Shown one piece after another: positions 22,759-32,060 of a stretch of 64,000 nucleotides of DNA (positions within the stretch are counted from its first letter, which is position 1; every line of letters starts with the position of its first letter). Position numbers and translations under genes: made by a program. The notes under the pieces were generated by a model. The model was not told the origin of the DNA. It made no database searches and was given only the letters and a program-made list of their open reading frames with translations. The stretch is from Prado023 sp964418695. GTDB lineage: Bacteria > Actinomycetota > Actinomycetes > S36-B12 > CAIYMF01. Location of the stretch: NCBI GenBank assembly GCA_964418695.1, contig CAYQMN010000005.1, positions 62,001-126,000 on the forward strand, written 5' to 3'.

Positions 22759-25242
22759 ATGACGTCGAGCACCGCCCCCACCGAAGTCCGCGAGGAGTAC
22801 GACCCGGCCGCGCTGCAGGCCAAGTGGCTGCCGGTGTGGGACGAGCTCGCGCCCTTCCGGTCCGGCGACCCGAGCGACGAGCGGCCCCGCAAGTACGTGC
22901 TCGACATGTTTCCCTACCCCTCCGGCGACCTGCACATGGGCCACGCCGAGGCCTACGCGCTGGGCGACGTCCTGGCCCGCTACTGGGTGCAGCGCGGGTT
23001 CAACGTGCTGCACCCGATCGGGTGGGACTCCTTCGGCCTGCCCGCGGAGAACGCCGCGATCAAGCGGGGCGCGGACCCGCGTGCCTGGACCTACGAGAAC
23101 ATCGCCACCCAGCGCGCCTCGATGCGCCGCTACGCGTGCTCGTTCGACTGGGACCGGGTGCTGCACACCTCCGACCCGGCCTACTACCGCTGGAACCAGT
23201 GGATCTTCCTGCGGATGTTCGAGCGTGGGCTGGCCTACCGCAAGGCCAGTGCCGTCAACTGGTGCCCGACCGACCAGACCGTCCTGGCCAACGAGCAGGT
23301 CGTCAACGGCCTGTGCGAGCGGTGCGACTCCCCGGTCACCAAGAAGCGGCTGACCCAGTGGTACCTGCGGATCACCGACTACGCCGACCGGCTGCTCGAC
23401 GACATGGAGCAGCTGGAGGGCCGCTGGACCGACCGTGTCCTGCAGATGCAGCGAAACTGGATCGGCCGCTCGACCGGGGCCGAGGTGCAGTTCGCGATCG
23501 AGGGCCGCGACGAGCCGATCACCGTCTACACGACCCGGCCGGACACCCTGTTCGGGGCGACGTTCTTCGTGGTCGCCGCGGACTCCGAGCTGGCCGCCGA
23601 GCTGGCCGCCGGATCGCCCGCGCAGGCCGACTTCGAGACCTACCTGGCCGAGGTCAAGCGGTCCACCGACATCGACCGGCTGGCCACCGACCGGCCCAAG
23701 ACCGGCGTGTTCCTGCACCGGCACGCGATCAACCCGGTCAACGGCGAGCGGCTGCCGATCTACGCCTCGGACTACGTCCTGAGCGACTACGGCACCGGCG
23801 CGATCATGGCCGTGCCCGCGCACGACCAGCGCGACCTGGACTTCGCGCGCACGTTCGACCTGCCGGTCCGGGTGGTCGTCGAGTCCGACACCGACCCGCT
23901 GGCGACCGGGGTCGCGACCGCCGACGACGGCGCGCATGTCAACTCCGGGCCGCTGGACGGGCTGGACAAGGACGCCGCGATCGAGCGGATCGTCGACTGG
24001 CTGGGGGAGCGGGGCACCGGCAAGGCCGCGGTCAACTACCGGCTGCGCGACTGGCTGATCAGCCGCCAGCGCTACTGGGGCACGCCGATCCCGATCATCC
24101 ACTGCCCGGTCGACGGCGAGGTCGCGGTCCCCGACGACCAGCTGCCCGTCGAGCTGCCCGACGCCGCCGGTCTGGACCTGCGCCCGCGCGGCTCCTCGCC
24201 GTTGGGCGCCGCCGACGAGTGGGCGGCGGTCACCTGCCCGACGTGCGGTGGCCCGGGGCGGCGCGACCCGGACACGATGGACACGTTCGTCGACTCGTCG
24301 TGGTACTTCCTGCGCTACCTGGACCCGACCCGCACCGACGTGGCGTTCGACCCCGCGCAGGCCCGCCAGTGGATGCCCGTAGACCAGTACGTCGGCGGGA
24401 TCACGCACGCGATCCTGCACCTGCTGTACTCACGGTTCTTCACAAAGGTGCTGCACGACATGGGCCTGCTGGAGGTCACCGAGCCGTTCAGCCGGCTGCT
24501 GAACCAGGGCATGGTCCAGATGGGTGGCTCGGCGATGAGCAAGTCGCGCGGCAACCTGGTCCGGCTGTCCGAGGAGATGGACGCGCACGGCGTCGACGCG
24601 GTGCGCCTCACGATGGTGTTCGCCGGCCCGCCCGAGGACGACATCGACTGGGCCGACGTCTCGCCGGCCGGCTCGCGCAAGTTCCTGGCCCGCGCCTGGC
24701 GGCTGGCCCGCGACGTCGCCAGCCCGGTGGGCAGCGACCCGGCCACCGGCGACCCGGCCCTGCGCCGGGCCACCCACCGGACCCTGCACGACGTCGCGCA
24801 CGCGGTGGAGACAGGCCGGTTCAACGTCGCGGTGGCCCGCGTGATGGAGTTGGTCAACGCCACCAGGCGCGCGGTCGACGGCGTGGTCGGGGCGGGCGAC
24901 CCGGCGGTCCGCGAGGCGGCCGAGGCGGTCGCGGTGATGCTCTCGCTGGTCGCCCCCTACACCGCCGAGGAGATGTGGGCGACGCTGGGCCACCAGCCGT
25001 GCGTGGCGCGTGCGGGCTGGCCGGCGATCGACGAGGCGCTGCTGGTGGCCGAGTCGGTGACCTGCGTGGTGCAGATCTCGGGCAAGAAGCGCGCCCTGCT
25101 GGAGGTCGCCCCGGACATCGCGCCCGACGAGCTGCAGGCGCTGGCCCTGGCCACGCCGGCGGCGGTCAGCGCGCTGGGCGACCGCCCCCCGCGGACGGTC
25201 ATCGTGCGCGCGCCCCGGCTGGTCAACATCGTCGCGGGCTGA
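22759..25242 (+). CDS. leuS: Leucyl-tRNA synthetase
   Basis: Class I synthetase charging tRNA-Leu; 827 residues. The HIGH-type motif is YPSGDLHMGHAEAY and the KMSKS-type motif is GGSAMSKSRGNLVRL. The editing domain (TTRPDTLFGATFFVVA) and a C-terminal KRALLEV segment are in place. The TACCCT box (22745-22750) ends 8 bases before the ATG with no ribosome site, so the mRNA is probably leaderless; upstream the frame stays open without family similarity. The ~120-bp gap after the MaoC gene separates it from the lipid cluster. Confidence 0.97.
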   Translation: MTSSTAPTEVREEYDPAALQAKWLPVWDELAPFRSGDPSDERPRKYVLDMFPYPSGDLHMGHAEAYALGDVLARYWVQRGFNVLHPIGWDSFGLPAENAAIKRGADPRAWTYENIATQRASMRRYACSFDWDRVLHTSDPAYYRWNQWIFLRMFERGLAYRKASAVNWCPTDQTVLANEQVVNGLCERCDSPVTKKRLTQWYLRITDYADRLLDDMEQLEGRWTDRVLQMQRNWIGRSTGAEVQFAIEGRDEPITVYTTRPDTLFGATFFVVAADSELAAELAAGSPAQADFETYLAEVKRSTDIDRLATDRPKTGVFLHRHAINPVNGERLPIYASDYVLSDYGTGAIMAVPAHDQRDLDFARTFDLPVRVVVESDTDPLATGVATADDGAHVNSGPLDGLDKDAAIERIVDWLGERGTGKAAVNYRLRDWLISRQRYWGTPIPIIHCPVDGEVAVPDDQLPVELPDAAGLDLRPRGSSPLGAADEWAAVTCPTCGGPGRRDPDTMDTFVDSSWYFLRYLDPTRTDVAFDPAQARQWMPVDQYVGGITHAILHLLYSRFFTKVLHDMGLLEVTEPFSRLLNQGMVQMGGSAMSKSRGNLVRLSEEMDAHGVDAVRLTMVFAGPPEDDIDWADVSPAGSRKFLARAWRLARDVASPVGSDPATGDPALRRATHRTLHDVAHAVETGRFNVAVARVMELVNATRRAVDGVVGAGDPAVREAAEAVAVMLSLVAPYTAEEMWATLGHQPCVARAGWPAIDEALLVAESVTCVVQISGKKRALLEVAPDIAPDELQALALATPAAVSALGDRPPRTVIVRAPRLVNIVAG

Positions 25243-25299
25243 CCGAGGAGTCGGCTCGCTCGGGCATGAACCGGCGGGTTCCGCGTAGCCTGCCCGTTC

Positions 25300-26130
25300 A
25301 TGAGCGTGGCGATCGTGTCGGACTCCACCGGCTACCTGACCGCGGAGCTGCGACCCGACGGCCTGACGCTGGTCCCGGTCGCGGTGATCATCGACGGCAC
25401 GGCCCACGACGAGACGGACATCCCCGTCTCCGAGGTCTCCGCCGCCCTGCGCCGCAGGACCGCGGTCAGCACCTCGCGGCCCGCTCCGGCCAAGTTCGCC
25501 GCAGCGTACGAATCGCTGGCGCAGCAGGGCTACGACGAGATCGTGAGCATCCACCTGTCCGGCGAGCTGTCGGGCACGGTCGACGACGCGCGCATCGCCG
25601 CGCGAACCTCGCCGATCCCCGTCACCGTCGTGGACTCGCGCACGGTGGCAGCAGCCCTCGGATTCGCCGTGCGCAGCGCCGCGCAGGCCGCGGCGCAGGG
25701 AGGCAGTGCCCAGGCGGTCGCGGAGGCCGCCCAGCGACGCGCGGAGCAGTCCCGCACCTGGATCGTGGTCGACAAGCTCGACCAGCTGCGCCGGCTCGGC
25801 CGGATCGGGACCGCCGAGGCGCTGGCCGGAACCGCGCTCATGGTCAAGCCGATCCTGGTCATCGAGGGGGGGATGATCTCGCCGGTCGCCAAGCTGCGCA
25901 CGCAGAGCCGGGCGCTGGCCCGCATGGCCGAGCTGGTGTGTGAGTGCGCCGGCGACCAGGCCGCGGACGTGATCGTCCAGCACTGCGCCGCGCCGGACCG
26001 GGCGCGCGAGCAGGCGGCGATCCTGCGGGAGGCCCTGCCGAACGCGCAGGTCCACGTTCTCGAAGTCGGAGCAGTCATCAGCGCCCATGTGGGGCTGGGG
26101 ACCGTCTCGGTGGCGGTGTGTCCGCGATGA
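25300..26130 (+). CDS. DegV family fatty-acid-binding protein
   Basis: A 276-residue DegV protein; such proteins bind a fatty acid between two domains and, in FakB form, present it to the FakA kinase. Seen: VAIVSDSTGYL at the N-terminus, the family TSRPAP motif, IVSIHLSGELSGTVDDA, and DKLDQLRRLGRIG. Whether a FakA kinase exists cannot be judged here. TAGCCT (25286-25291) lies 8 bases before the ATG, implying a leaderless start. The stop overlaps plsY by 4 bases (ATGA), tying it to phospholipid synthesis. Confidence 0.9.
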   Translation: MSVAIVSDSTGYLTAELRPDGLTLVPVAVIIDGTAHDETDIPVSEVSAALRRRTAVSTSRPAPAKFAAAYESLAQQGYDEIVSIHLSGELSGTVDDARIAARTSPIPVTVVDSRTVAAALGFAVRSAAQAAAQGGSAQAVAEAAQRRAEQSRTWIVVDKLDQLRRLGRIGTAEALAGTALMVKPILVIEGGMISPVAKLRTQSRALARMAELVCECAGDQAADVIVQHCAAPDRAREQAAILREALPNAQVHVLEVGAVISAHVGLGTVSVAVCPR

Positions 26131-26777
26131 GGCGCGAGCTGCACTCCTCGGGCCGGGTCAAGGGCCTGCTCGCCACCGCCGCCGCCGCGGCGGCTGGCTA
26201 CGCACTGGGCTCGCTGAGTCCGGCGGCCGCGGCTGCCCGGCTGACCGGCGCCGACCTGCGCGGCAGCGGCTCGGGCAACCCCGGCGCGACCAACGTCGCG
26301 CGCACGATGGGGGTGAAGGTGGGGGTGGTGGTCGGCGCGATCGACGTGGCCAAGGGCTACCTGCCGGTCTGGTACTTCAGCCGGTACGCCGATCCGGCGC
26401 CTCAGGTGGCCGGGCTGGCCGCAGTCGCCGGGCACATCACCTCGCCCCTGCTCAAGGGGCGCGGGGGCAAGGGGGTGGCCACCTCGCTGGGCTCGATCCT
26501 GGCCCTGGAGCCGGTCTACGCGATCCCGGTGCTGGTGACCTTCGGGGTGGCCGCCAAGGCGACCCACGAGGTCGGGGTCGGCTCGGTGCTCGGCTCCCTG
26601 ACCCTGGTGCCCACGTCGCTGGTGCTCTGGCGCGGGCCGGCGACCCTCTGGTTCGCGCTCGGGATGTCGGGGATGGTCGTCTACCGCCACCGCGGCAACA
26701 TCGTCCGCTTCTTCGAGGAGCACCAGGGCGGAGCGGAGGAGGACGCGCGCTCGGAGCACGCGCCGGTCACCAAGTAG
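26127..26777 (+). CDS. plsY: Acyl-phosphate glycerol-3-phosphate acyltransferase
   Basis: Membrane acyltransferase starting phospholipid synthesis from acyl phosphate; 216 residues with about six hydrophobic segments. The three PlsY signatures are present: GSGNPGATNVARTMG, DVAKGYLPV, and LKGRGGKGVATSLG. The ATG overlaps the degV stop, so translation is coupled. The hydrophilic C-terminus (FFEEHQGGAEEDARSEHAP) is longer than usual. Pairing a fatty-acid-binding DegV protein with PlsY is biochemically sensible, since acyl phosphate is the PlsY substrate. Confidence 0.94.
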   Translation: MRRELHSSGRVKGLLATAAAAAAGYALGSLSPAAAAARLTGADLRGSGSGNPGATNVARTMGVKVGVVVGAIDVAKGYLPVWYFSRYADPAPQVAGLAAVAGHITSPLLKGRGGKGVATSLGSILALEPVYAIPVLVTFGVAAKATHEVGVGSVLGSLTLVPTSLVLWRGPATLWFALGMSGMVVYRHRGNIVRFFEEHQGGAEEDARSEHAPVTK

Positions 26778-26901
26778 GCCGAGCGGCCTGGCACCCGACG
26801 AGCCGGGGGAGTTGCTTGCCGGCGGCGTGGATGCGCGCCATCCCCAGCCGACGCCGCGCGAGTCTTCCCCGGCCGGCGCAGGCGGCCTAGCGTCCGCCCG
26901 C

Positions 26902-27777
26902 ATGAGCCGCACCTCCGACCTGGCCGTTGCCCGTCTGCGGATGCTTGGGCAGCGCTGGGAGCGCACGCCGGACCCTGGCGAGTCGATCGACCGGCCCGGG
27001 GCGGCGGTCGCGGACCGGCCGGAGTCGGTCTTGTCCAGCTCGGCGCTGCCTGTCCTGGACCCTTCCGGCACGGACCCTTCCGGCACGGACCCTTCCGGCA
27101 CGGACCGCCGGTCCGTGCCCAGGGCCGCCCTGCGCCTTGGCGCGCTGGTCGTCGTGCTCGCCCTCGCGTTCGGCGCCTGGTCCCTGGTCGCATCCTGGCC
27201 GCGGCCCGCGGAGGGTGCCGTATCCGCAGCAGCAGGTCACCAGGGCGCCGAGGGCTCGTCCGCAGCCGGATCCGGGGGATCGGGAGCCGAGAGCGGAGCC
27301 GATCCGCTGCCCCCTCTGGAACCGCTCAGCGCGCCGTCGCCCAGCCCGTCGCTGACCGTGCACGTGGCCGGTGAGGTCCGCCATCCCGGGGTGGTCACGG
27401 TCCCGGCCGGCGCGCGGGTCGCCGATGCGGTCGCCGCGGCGGGCGGGCTGCGCAAGGGTGCGAAGCTGGGGTCCACCAACCTCGCGCGGCCGGTGGTCGA
27501 CGGGGAGCGGGTCGAGGTCGGGCCGGGCGCCGATCTTGCCGGCGCCCCGGGCGCGGCGTCCGCGACCGGCGGCGCAGCCACGGCACCGATCCTGGACCTG
27601 AACTCCGCCACAGCCGATCAGCTGGACGCGCTGCCCGGGATAGGGCCGGTGACAGCGGCGAAGATCCTGGCCTGGCGCACGGCCAACGGCCGGTTCACGG
27701 TCGTCGACGAGCTGGCCGAGGTGCCGGGCATCGGGCCGAAGACGCTGGAGGAGCTGCGGCCCCTGGTCCGGGTCTGA
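26902..27777 (+). CDS. comEA: ComEA-like DNA-binding protein
   Basis: A 291-residue protein for DNA uptake at the membrane. A hydrophilic N-terminus (~70 residues) precedes one membrane segment (about 76-97, LRLGALVVVLALAFGAWSLV) and a Gly/Ser-rich linker. A SLBB-like domain follows (LTVHVAGEVRHPGVVTVPAGARVADAV), and then a C-terminal double helix-hairpin-helix (LNSATADQLDALPGIGPVTAAKIL, given as a region, and VPGIGPKTLEELRPL). TAGCGT (26888-26893) precedes the ATG by 8 bases, so a leaderless start is likely. The N-terminal tail holds three DPSGT repeats. The stop overlaps the comEC start by one base (TGATG). Confidence 0.92.
   Translation: MSRTSDLAVARLRMLGQRWERTPDPGESIDRPGAAVADRPESVLSSSALPVLDPSGTDPSGTDPSGTDRRSVPRAALRLGALVVVLALAFGAWSLVASWPRPAEGAVSAAAGHQGAEGSSAAGSGGSGAESGADPLPPLEPLSAPSPSPSLTVHVAGEVRHPGVVTVPAGARVADAVAAAGGLRKGAKLGSTNLARPVVDGERVEVGPGADLAGAPGAASATGGAATAPILDLNSATADQLDALPGIGPVTAAKILAWRTANGRFTVVDELAEVPGIGPKTLEELRPLVRV
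27058..27102 (+). repeat. Three perfect 15-bp tandem repeats in comEA
   Basis: GACCCTTCCGGCACG repeated three times in frame, encoding DPSGT x3 in the cytoplasmic N-terminal tail. Perfect identity suggests recent expansion and possible length variation between strains. Confidence 0.9.
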
Positions 27778-30377
27778 TGTCCGAGCGACTGGCCACGGAT
27801 GTGCGCCCGCAGCAGTCCGAGGCTCGCCCGGTCGACCTCCGGCTGCTGCCCGTCGCCGCCGGCTTGTGGGCCGGCCTGGCCCTCACGTTCGCGGGTGGCC
27901 GAGCAGCGGCGCTCGGGGTCGCGCTGCTCGTCGCCGTGGTCGGGGTGGCCGCCGGCCTGACCCGGCTCGCCCGACGCAGCAGGCGGTGCCGGGGTCCACG
28001 GCCGACGCGGGGCGGCCCGCCGCTGCCCGGCCAGTTGCCCGCCCGAGGTGGCCCGCCACCGGTGCCTGCCCAGCCGTCCGGCCCACAGCCCGCCCAGCCG
28101 TCCGGCCAGCCGTCCGGCCCACAGCCTCCCCGACCGCCCGCCCGACCGTCGGCCCCACCTCCCCGGTGGACCACCCCGGCCCTGGTGATCGCCCTGCTGG
28201 GTCTGCTGCTCGGCCTGGGATTGGGCGCGGCCCTGGGCGTCCTTCAGCTGGCCCGGCTCCACCCGCCCGAGCTCACTGCGCTGGCCGACCAGCAGGCCGT
28301 CGTGCGCGGGGTCGTCACGGTGACCTCGGACCCTCGGGCCAGCCGGCCGGCGACCTCCCGGCTGGCGCCCACCTGGTCGGTCCATGCGCGGCTGACCGAG
28401 CTCGTGGCTCGCGGCGAGCGCCGGACCCTGCGGGCGCCGGTCCTGCTGCGCGGCGACGCCGTCCGCGACCTGCAGTACGGCCAGGTCGTCGAGATCGGGG
28501 CGCGCGCCGAGGCCCCATGGTCGCCGCACTCGATGGCCTTGCAGCTGACGCTGGTCGGCGAGCCCACGCTGCGCAGCCCGCCCGGACCGCTGGCCAGCGC
28601 CACCAACACGGTGCGCGAGCGCCTGCGCGGCGCGGTGGCGTTCCTGCCCGCCGACGCCGCAGCGTTGCTCCTGGGCTTGGCGGTCGGCGACGAGTCCACC
28701 CTCAGCCCCGAGCTCGCCGAGGCGATGATCCGGGCGGGACTGGCCCATCTGACGGCAGTCTCCGGCTCGAACTTCACCATCATCCTGGCGCTGGTGGTGG
28801 GCCTCACGCGGCTGCTCGGTCTGGGCCGGCGCCTGCGGATCCTCCTGCCGGTTCTGGCGCTGGCCGGCTACGTCGAGCTGGTCCGCCCGCAGCCCTCCGT
28901 GCTTCGGGCGGCCGCGATGGGCGCGGTGGCTCTGCTGGCCTTCGGGATCGGCGGCCGGCGGCAGGGCGCCCCGGCGCTGCTGGCATCCGTGATCGTCCTG
29001 CTCGTGCTGGTGCCCGCGTTCGCCCTGTCGATCGGATTCGCGCTGTCGGTGGCCGCGACCGCCGCCCTCGTGGTCCTGGCCGCACCGCTGACCGAGCGGC
29101 TGCGCCGGTGGCCGATCACCCGGAGCTGTCCCGAGCCGGTGCTGGTGGCCATGGCCGCGGCGACGGCGGCCCATCTGGCGACCCTGCCGTTGTCCGTGCT
29201 GATGGGCAACGGCGCGAGCCTGGTGGCGATCCCGGCCAACCTGGCGGTCACCCCGCTGGTGCCGCCGGCCACCGTGCTCGGGCTGGTGGCGGCACTGGTG
29301 GTCGTCGCGCTGCCAGCGGTGGCCACGGCGCTGGTCCTGGTCGCGGCCCCGCAGACGGCCGGGATCGCGTGGGTGGCTCGCAGGGCGTCGGGCAGCCCGC
29401 ACGCGGTGCTGGCAGTGCCCGCCGGGGCCGGCTGGGCGGTCGCCACCCTGACCGTGCTGGTCGCCGGCGGTGCGGTCGTCGTCGGGCTCACGCGGTGGTC
29501 GCGAGGCCGCCCGCCGGTCGCCCGCTGGCGCCTGGTGGCCCCCGCGGCAGCGCTCGCGCTCACGGTGACTGCCGTGCTGCGCATCGTGGACCAGCGCTGG
29601 CCGCCGCCGGACTGGGTGGTGCTGGCCTGCGACGTGGGGCAGGGCGACGCGCTGCTCGTGCGCTCCGCCGGGTCGAGCCGGGCCCTGCTCGTGGATACCG
29701 GCCCGGATCCGCAAGCGCTGACCCGCTGCCTTGCGGATGCCGGCCGGCAGCGGGTGGTCGTGGTGCTCACCCATCTGCACGCCGATCACATCGACGGGCT
29801 GGCCGTGGCCCTGGCCACCGGCCGGGTCGAGGCGCTGTTCGTCCCGCAGCTCGCGGTGCCGCAGGGCGTCCTGGCGCAGGTGCGACGCGAGGCGGCGGCC
29901 CACCGCGTCCCGTTGCGCACGCTGGCAGCCGGGGACCGGCTCAGCCCGGCTCCCGGCGTCGAGGCGACGGTGCTCTGGCCGGCTCGCCGGATCGCACAGG
30001 ACCCGGAGAACAACGGCAGCGTCGTCCTGGTGACGGAGGTCACGGTCCAGGGCGCCTCCCGCCCGCTGCGGGTCCTGCTCACCGGCGACATCGAGGAGGC
30101 CGCGCAGGCTCGCCTCATGGCCGACCCGTCGCCGCACGCCGACGTGGTCAAGGTGCCCCACCACGGCTCGGCCTACCAGCACCCGGACTTCGCCACCTGG
30201 GCGGGCGCGCAGGTGGCCCTGGTCACGGTCGGCGCGGACAACTCCTACGGCCATCCGGCGGCCCGCACCCTCGACCGGTACCGAGATGCCGGTGCCCGCG
30301 TGGGCCGCACCGACCAGCAGGGGGCGCTCGCGATCAGCGTCCGCGACGGACGGCCGGTGCTGAGCACCCAACGGTGA
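27777..30377 (+). CDS. comEC: ComEC/Rec2 DNA-uptake channel protein
   Basis: Polytopic 866-residue membrane protein. An N-terminal DUF4131-type part (two hydrophobic segments flanking a linker) leads to the Competence domain (LGLAVGDESTLSPELAEAMIRAGLAHLTAVSGSNF region with many membrane segments). A C-terminal metallo-beta-lactamase domain follows (CDVGQGDALLVRS, THLHADHIDG, LLTGDIEE, VPHHGS), likely degrading one DNA strand. The linker at residues ~83-127 is an unusual Pro/Gln/Ser-rich stretch (PAQPSGPQPAQPSG) with internal repeats. The ATG overlaps the comEA stop by one base. comEA-comEC-holA is a common bacterial order. Confidence 0.95.
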   Translation: MSERLATDVRPQQSEARPVDLRLLPVAAGLWAGLALTFAGGRAAALGVALLVAVVGVAAGLTRLARRSRRCRGPRPTRGGPPLPGQLPARGGPPPVPAQPSGPQPAQPSGQPSGPQPPRPPARPSAPPPRWTTPALVIALLGLLLGLGLGAALGVLQLARLHPPELTALADQQAVVRGVVTVTSDPRASRPATSRLAPTWSVHARLTELVARGERRTLRAPVLLRGDAVRDLQYGQVVEIGARAEAPWSPHSMALQLTLVGEPTLRSPPGPLASATNTVRERLRGAVAFLPADAAALLLGLAVGDESTLSPELAEAMIRAGLAHLTAVSGSNFTIILALVVGLTRLLGLGRRLRILLPVLALAGYVELVRPQPSVLRAAAMGAVALLAFGIGGRRQGAPALLASVIVLLVLVPAFALSIGFALSVAATAALVVLAAPLTERLRRWPITRSCPEPVLVAMAAATAAHLATLPLSVLMGNGASLVAIPANLAVTPLVPPATVLGLVAALVVVALPAVATALVLVAAPQTAGIAWVARRASGSPHAVLAVPAGAGWAVATLTVLVAGGAVVVGLTRWSRGRPPVARWRLVAPAAALALTVTAVLRIVDQRWPPPDWVVLACDVGQGDALLVRSAGSSRALLVDTGPDPQALTRCLADAGRQRVVVVLTHLHADHIDGLAVALATGRVEALFVPQLAVPQGVLAQVRREAAAHRVPLRTLAAGDRLSPAPGVEATVLWPARRIAQDPENNGSVVLVTEVTVQGASRPLRVLLTGDIEEAAQARLMADPSPHADVVKVPHHGSAYQHPDFATWAGAQVALVTVGADNSYGHPAARTLDRYRDAGARVGRTDQQGALAISVRDGRPVLSTQR

Positions 30378-30407
30378 TGTCGGACCAGCGTGCGATGCTG
30401 TGCCGCG

Positions 30408-31463
30408 ATGACCCCACCCGCCGATCCGCGCGCCGCGGCGCCGCGCCGACCCGCAGGCCTGACGCTGCTGGTCGGCACCGAGGAGTACCTGATCGCCCGG
30501 GCCATCCGGGCGGTCGTGACCGCTGCCCGGGCGGTCGCCCCCGAGGCCGAGCGCCGCGACGTCGACGTCGTCGAGCCCGGCGCGGTCGGCGAGCTGCAGG
30601 CGGCGCTGTCCCCGTCGCTGTTCGGCGACGCGGCCGTCGTGGTGCTGACCGACGTCAGCGAGGCGATCCCGGCGGTGGTCGACGCCCTGGCCGGCGGGCT
30701 GGCCGATCTCGCCGAGGACACCTGGGTCGTCGTGGTGCACGGCGGGGTGAAGGCCAAGCCCGTCCTGACCCGGCTGCGCGAGAGCGCGCCGGCCGGTGGC
30801 GTCGCCGAGATCGCGTGCGCCAAGGTCACGCGCCCGGCCCAGCGCCGCGAGCTGCTGACCGAGCAGGCCCGATACGCGGGCCGCGAGCTCACGTCCGACG
30901 GTGCCGACGCCCTCGCGCTGGCGGTCGGCTCGGACATCGCCCTGCTGGTAGGCGCCCTGGAGCAGGTGCTGGCCGACGTACCCGACGACCCGATCGACGC
31001 CGCGGCCATCCAGGAGATGTTCGTCGGCGTGGCCGAGGTCTCCGGGTTCCAGCTGGCCGACGCGGTCTGGGAGCGCAAGTCGCTGCTCGCGCTGTCCCGG
31101 TTGCGCTGGGGGATGGCCAGCCAGACCCTCACCGGGCCCGGCGTCACCGGCTCGCTGGCCGCTGGGCTGCGCGGTCTGATCCGGGTGGCCGGCGCGCCGC
31201 GCGGGCTGCCCAAGGAGGAGGTCGCCCGGCGGGCCGGGGTGCCCCCGTTCAAGGTCGGTCAGCTGCGCCAGACCGTCGGCTTGTGGGAGAACGTCGAGCT
31301 GGGTGACGCGGTCATCGCGCTGGCCGAGGTGGACGCCGCGGTGAAGGGCGGCCTGCACCCCGGGGAGAGCCTGGAGGCCTCTCAGAAGGAGCACGCCCTG
31401 GAGTCCTTCATCACCCGGACCGCCGGCCCCGCGGCGCGACCGGGCCGCGGGCGCCGGCCCTGA
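30408..31463 (+). CDS. holA: DNA polymerase III delta subunit
   Basis: Clamp-loader subunit that opens the sliding clamp; 351 residues. The N-terminal LTLLVGTEEYLIARAIRAVV, VVVLTDVSE, and the HolA-type C-terminal helices (FKVGQLRQTVGLWENVELGDAVIALAEVDAAVKGG region) are visible. I chose the ATG at 30408, 8 bases after GATGCT, over an upstream in-frame start. It lies between comEC and rpsT, the classical location. A basic, proline-rich tail ends the protein. Confidence 0.92.
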   Translation: MTPPADPRAAAPRRPAGLTLLVGTEEYLIARAIRAVVTAARAVAPEAERRDVDVVEPGAVGELQAALSPSLFGDAAVVVLTDVSEAIPAVVDALAGGLADLAEDTWVVVVHGGVKAKPVLTRLRESAPAGGVAEIACAKVTRPAQRRELLTEQARYAGRELTSDGADALALAVGSDIALLVGALEQVLADVPDDPIDAAAIQEMFVGVAEVSGFQLADAVWERKSLLALSRLRWGMASQTLTGPGVTGSLAAGLRGLIRVAGAPRGLPKEEVARRAGVPPFKVGQLRQTVGLWENVELGDAVIALAEVDAAVKGGLHPGESLEASQKEHALESFITRTAGPAARPGRGRRP

Positions 31464-31497
31464 CCCGGGCCGACCGGCACCCCCGCGGCGGCGGGAT

Positions 31498-31528
31498 TTG
31501 GTCCAACGCGGGGGTGGTCCGGTATCCT
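31498..31528 (+). promoter_or_regulatory. Promoter of rpsT
   Basis: TTGGTC (31498-31503), a 19-base spacer and TATCCT (31523-31528) lie ahead of rpsT and predict a leader of about 110 nt. Inferred from consensus. Confidence 0.5.
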
Positions 31529-31642
31529 TGCTGGCAATGCCCGCCGCGTCGCGGTGGTCGCAACCCCCCCATGCGGGAGTCTTGAGCGGTTCATGCACCG
31601 AGACTCGTGCGTGCCCAGGATGTCGAGGACGAAGGCGTAGCA

Positions 31643-31903
31643 GTGGCGAACATCAAGTCGCAGATGAAGCGGATCCGGACCAACGAGAAGGCCCGGCAGC
31701 GCAACCGGGCGGTCACCTCCAGCCTCAAGACCTCCGTGCGCAAGTTCCGCGAGGCGGCCGACGCCGGCGACGTGGCCAAGGCCCAGGAGTACGCGCAGGT
31801 CGCCTCCCGGCAGCTGGACAAGGCCGCGAGCAAGGGCGTGATCCACCGCAACCAGGCCGCGAACCGCAAGTCGGCCATCCAGGCGCGCGCCGCCGCGCTC
31901 TGA
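31643..31903 (+). CDS. rpsT: 30S ribosomal protein S20
   Basis: An 86-residue basic helical protein binding the 5' domain of 16S rRNA. The start VANIKSQMKRIRTNEKARQRNRA is the family N-terminus, so the GTG at 31643 is preferred to the upstream GTG at 31607. The sequence GAGGACGAAGG provides the ribosome site. The C-terminal KGVIHRNQAANRKSAIQAR is also typical. It stands alone with its own promoter upstream and a stem-loop downstream. Confidence 0.97.
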   Translation: MANIKSQMKRIRTNEKARQRNRAVTSSLKTSVRKFREAADAGDVAKAQEYAQVASRQLDKAASKGVIHRNQAANRKSAIQARAAAL

Positions 31904-31913
31904 TCGAGACGAC

Positions 31914-31944
31914 CCAGCGCCATCCGTCGTGCGGGTGGCGCTGG
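31914..31944 (+). terminator. Terminator-like stem after rpsT
   Basis: CCAGCGCCA and TGGCGCTGG form a perfect 9-bp stem around a 13-base loop, starting 11 bases after the rpsT stop. No T-run follows. Confidence 0.6.
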
Positions 31945-32060
31945 CGCATGTCTGGGGTAGGGGTGAATCCCCACCCGTTCGCGCCGCCGTTCGGGACTGC
32001 GTGACCGCTGGCCAGGGTCTAGCGTGTGGGGCTCCACACATGCTGCAAGGAGGCCCGGCC

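Noticed and set aside
28060..28165. Frameshift in comEC
   Set aside because: The Pro-rich stretch looks out of place but the frame continues in phase into conserved domains on both sides, so it is a linker.
31523..31642. rRNA or ncRNA in the rpsT leader
   Set aside because: The ~110-nt leader shows no recognisable conserved RNA structure by eye.
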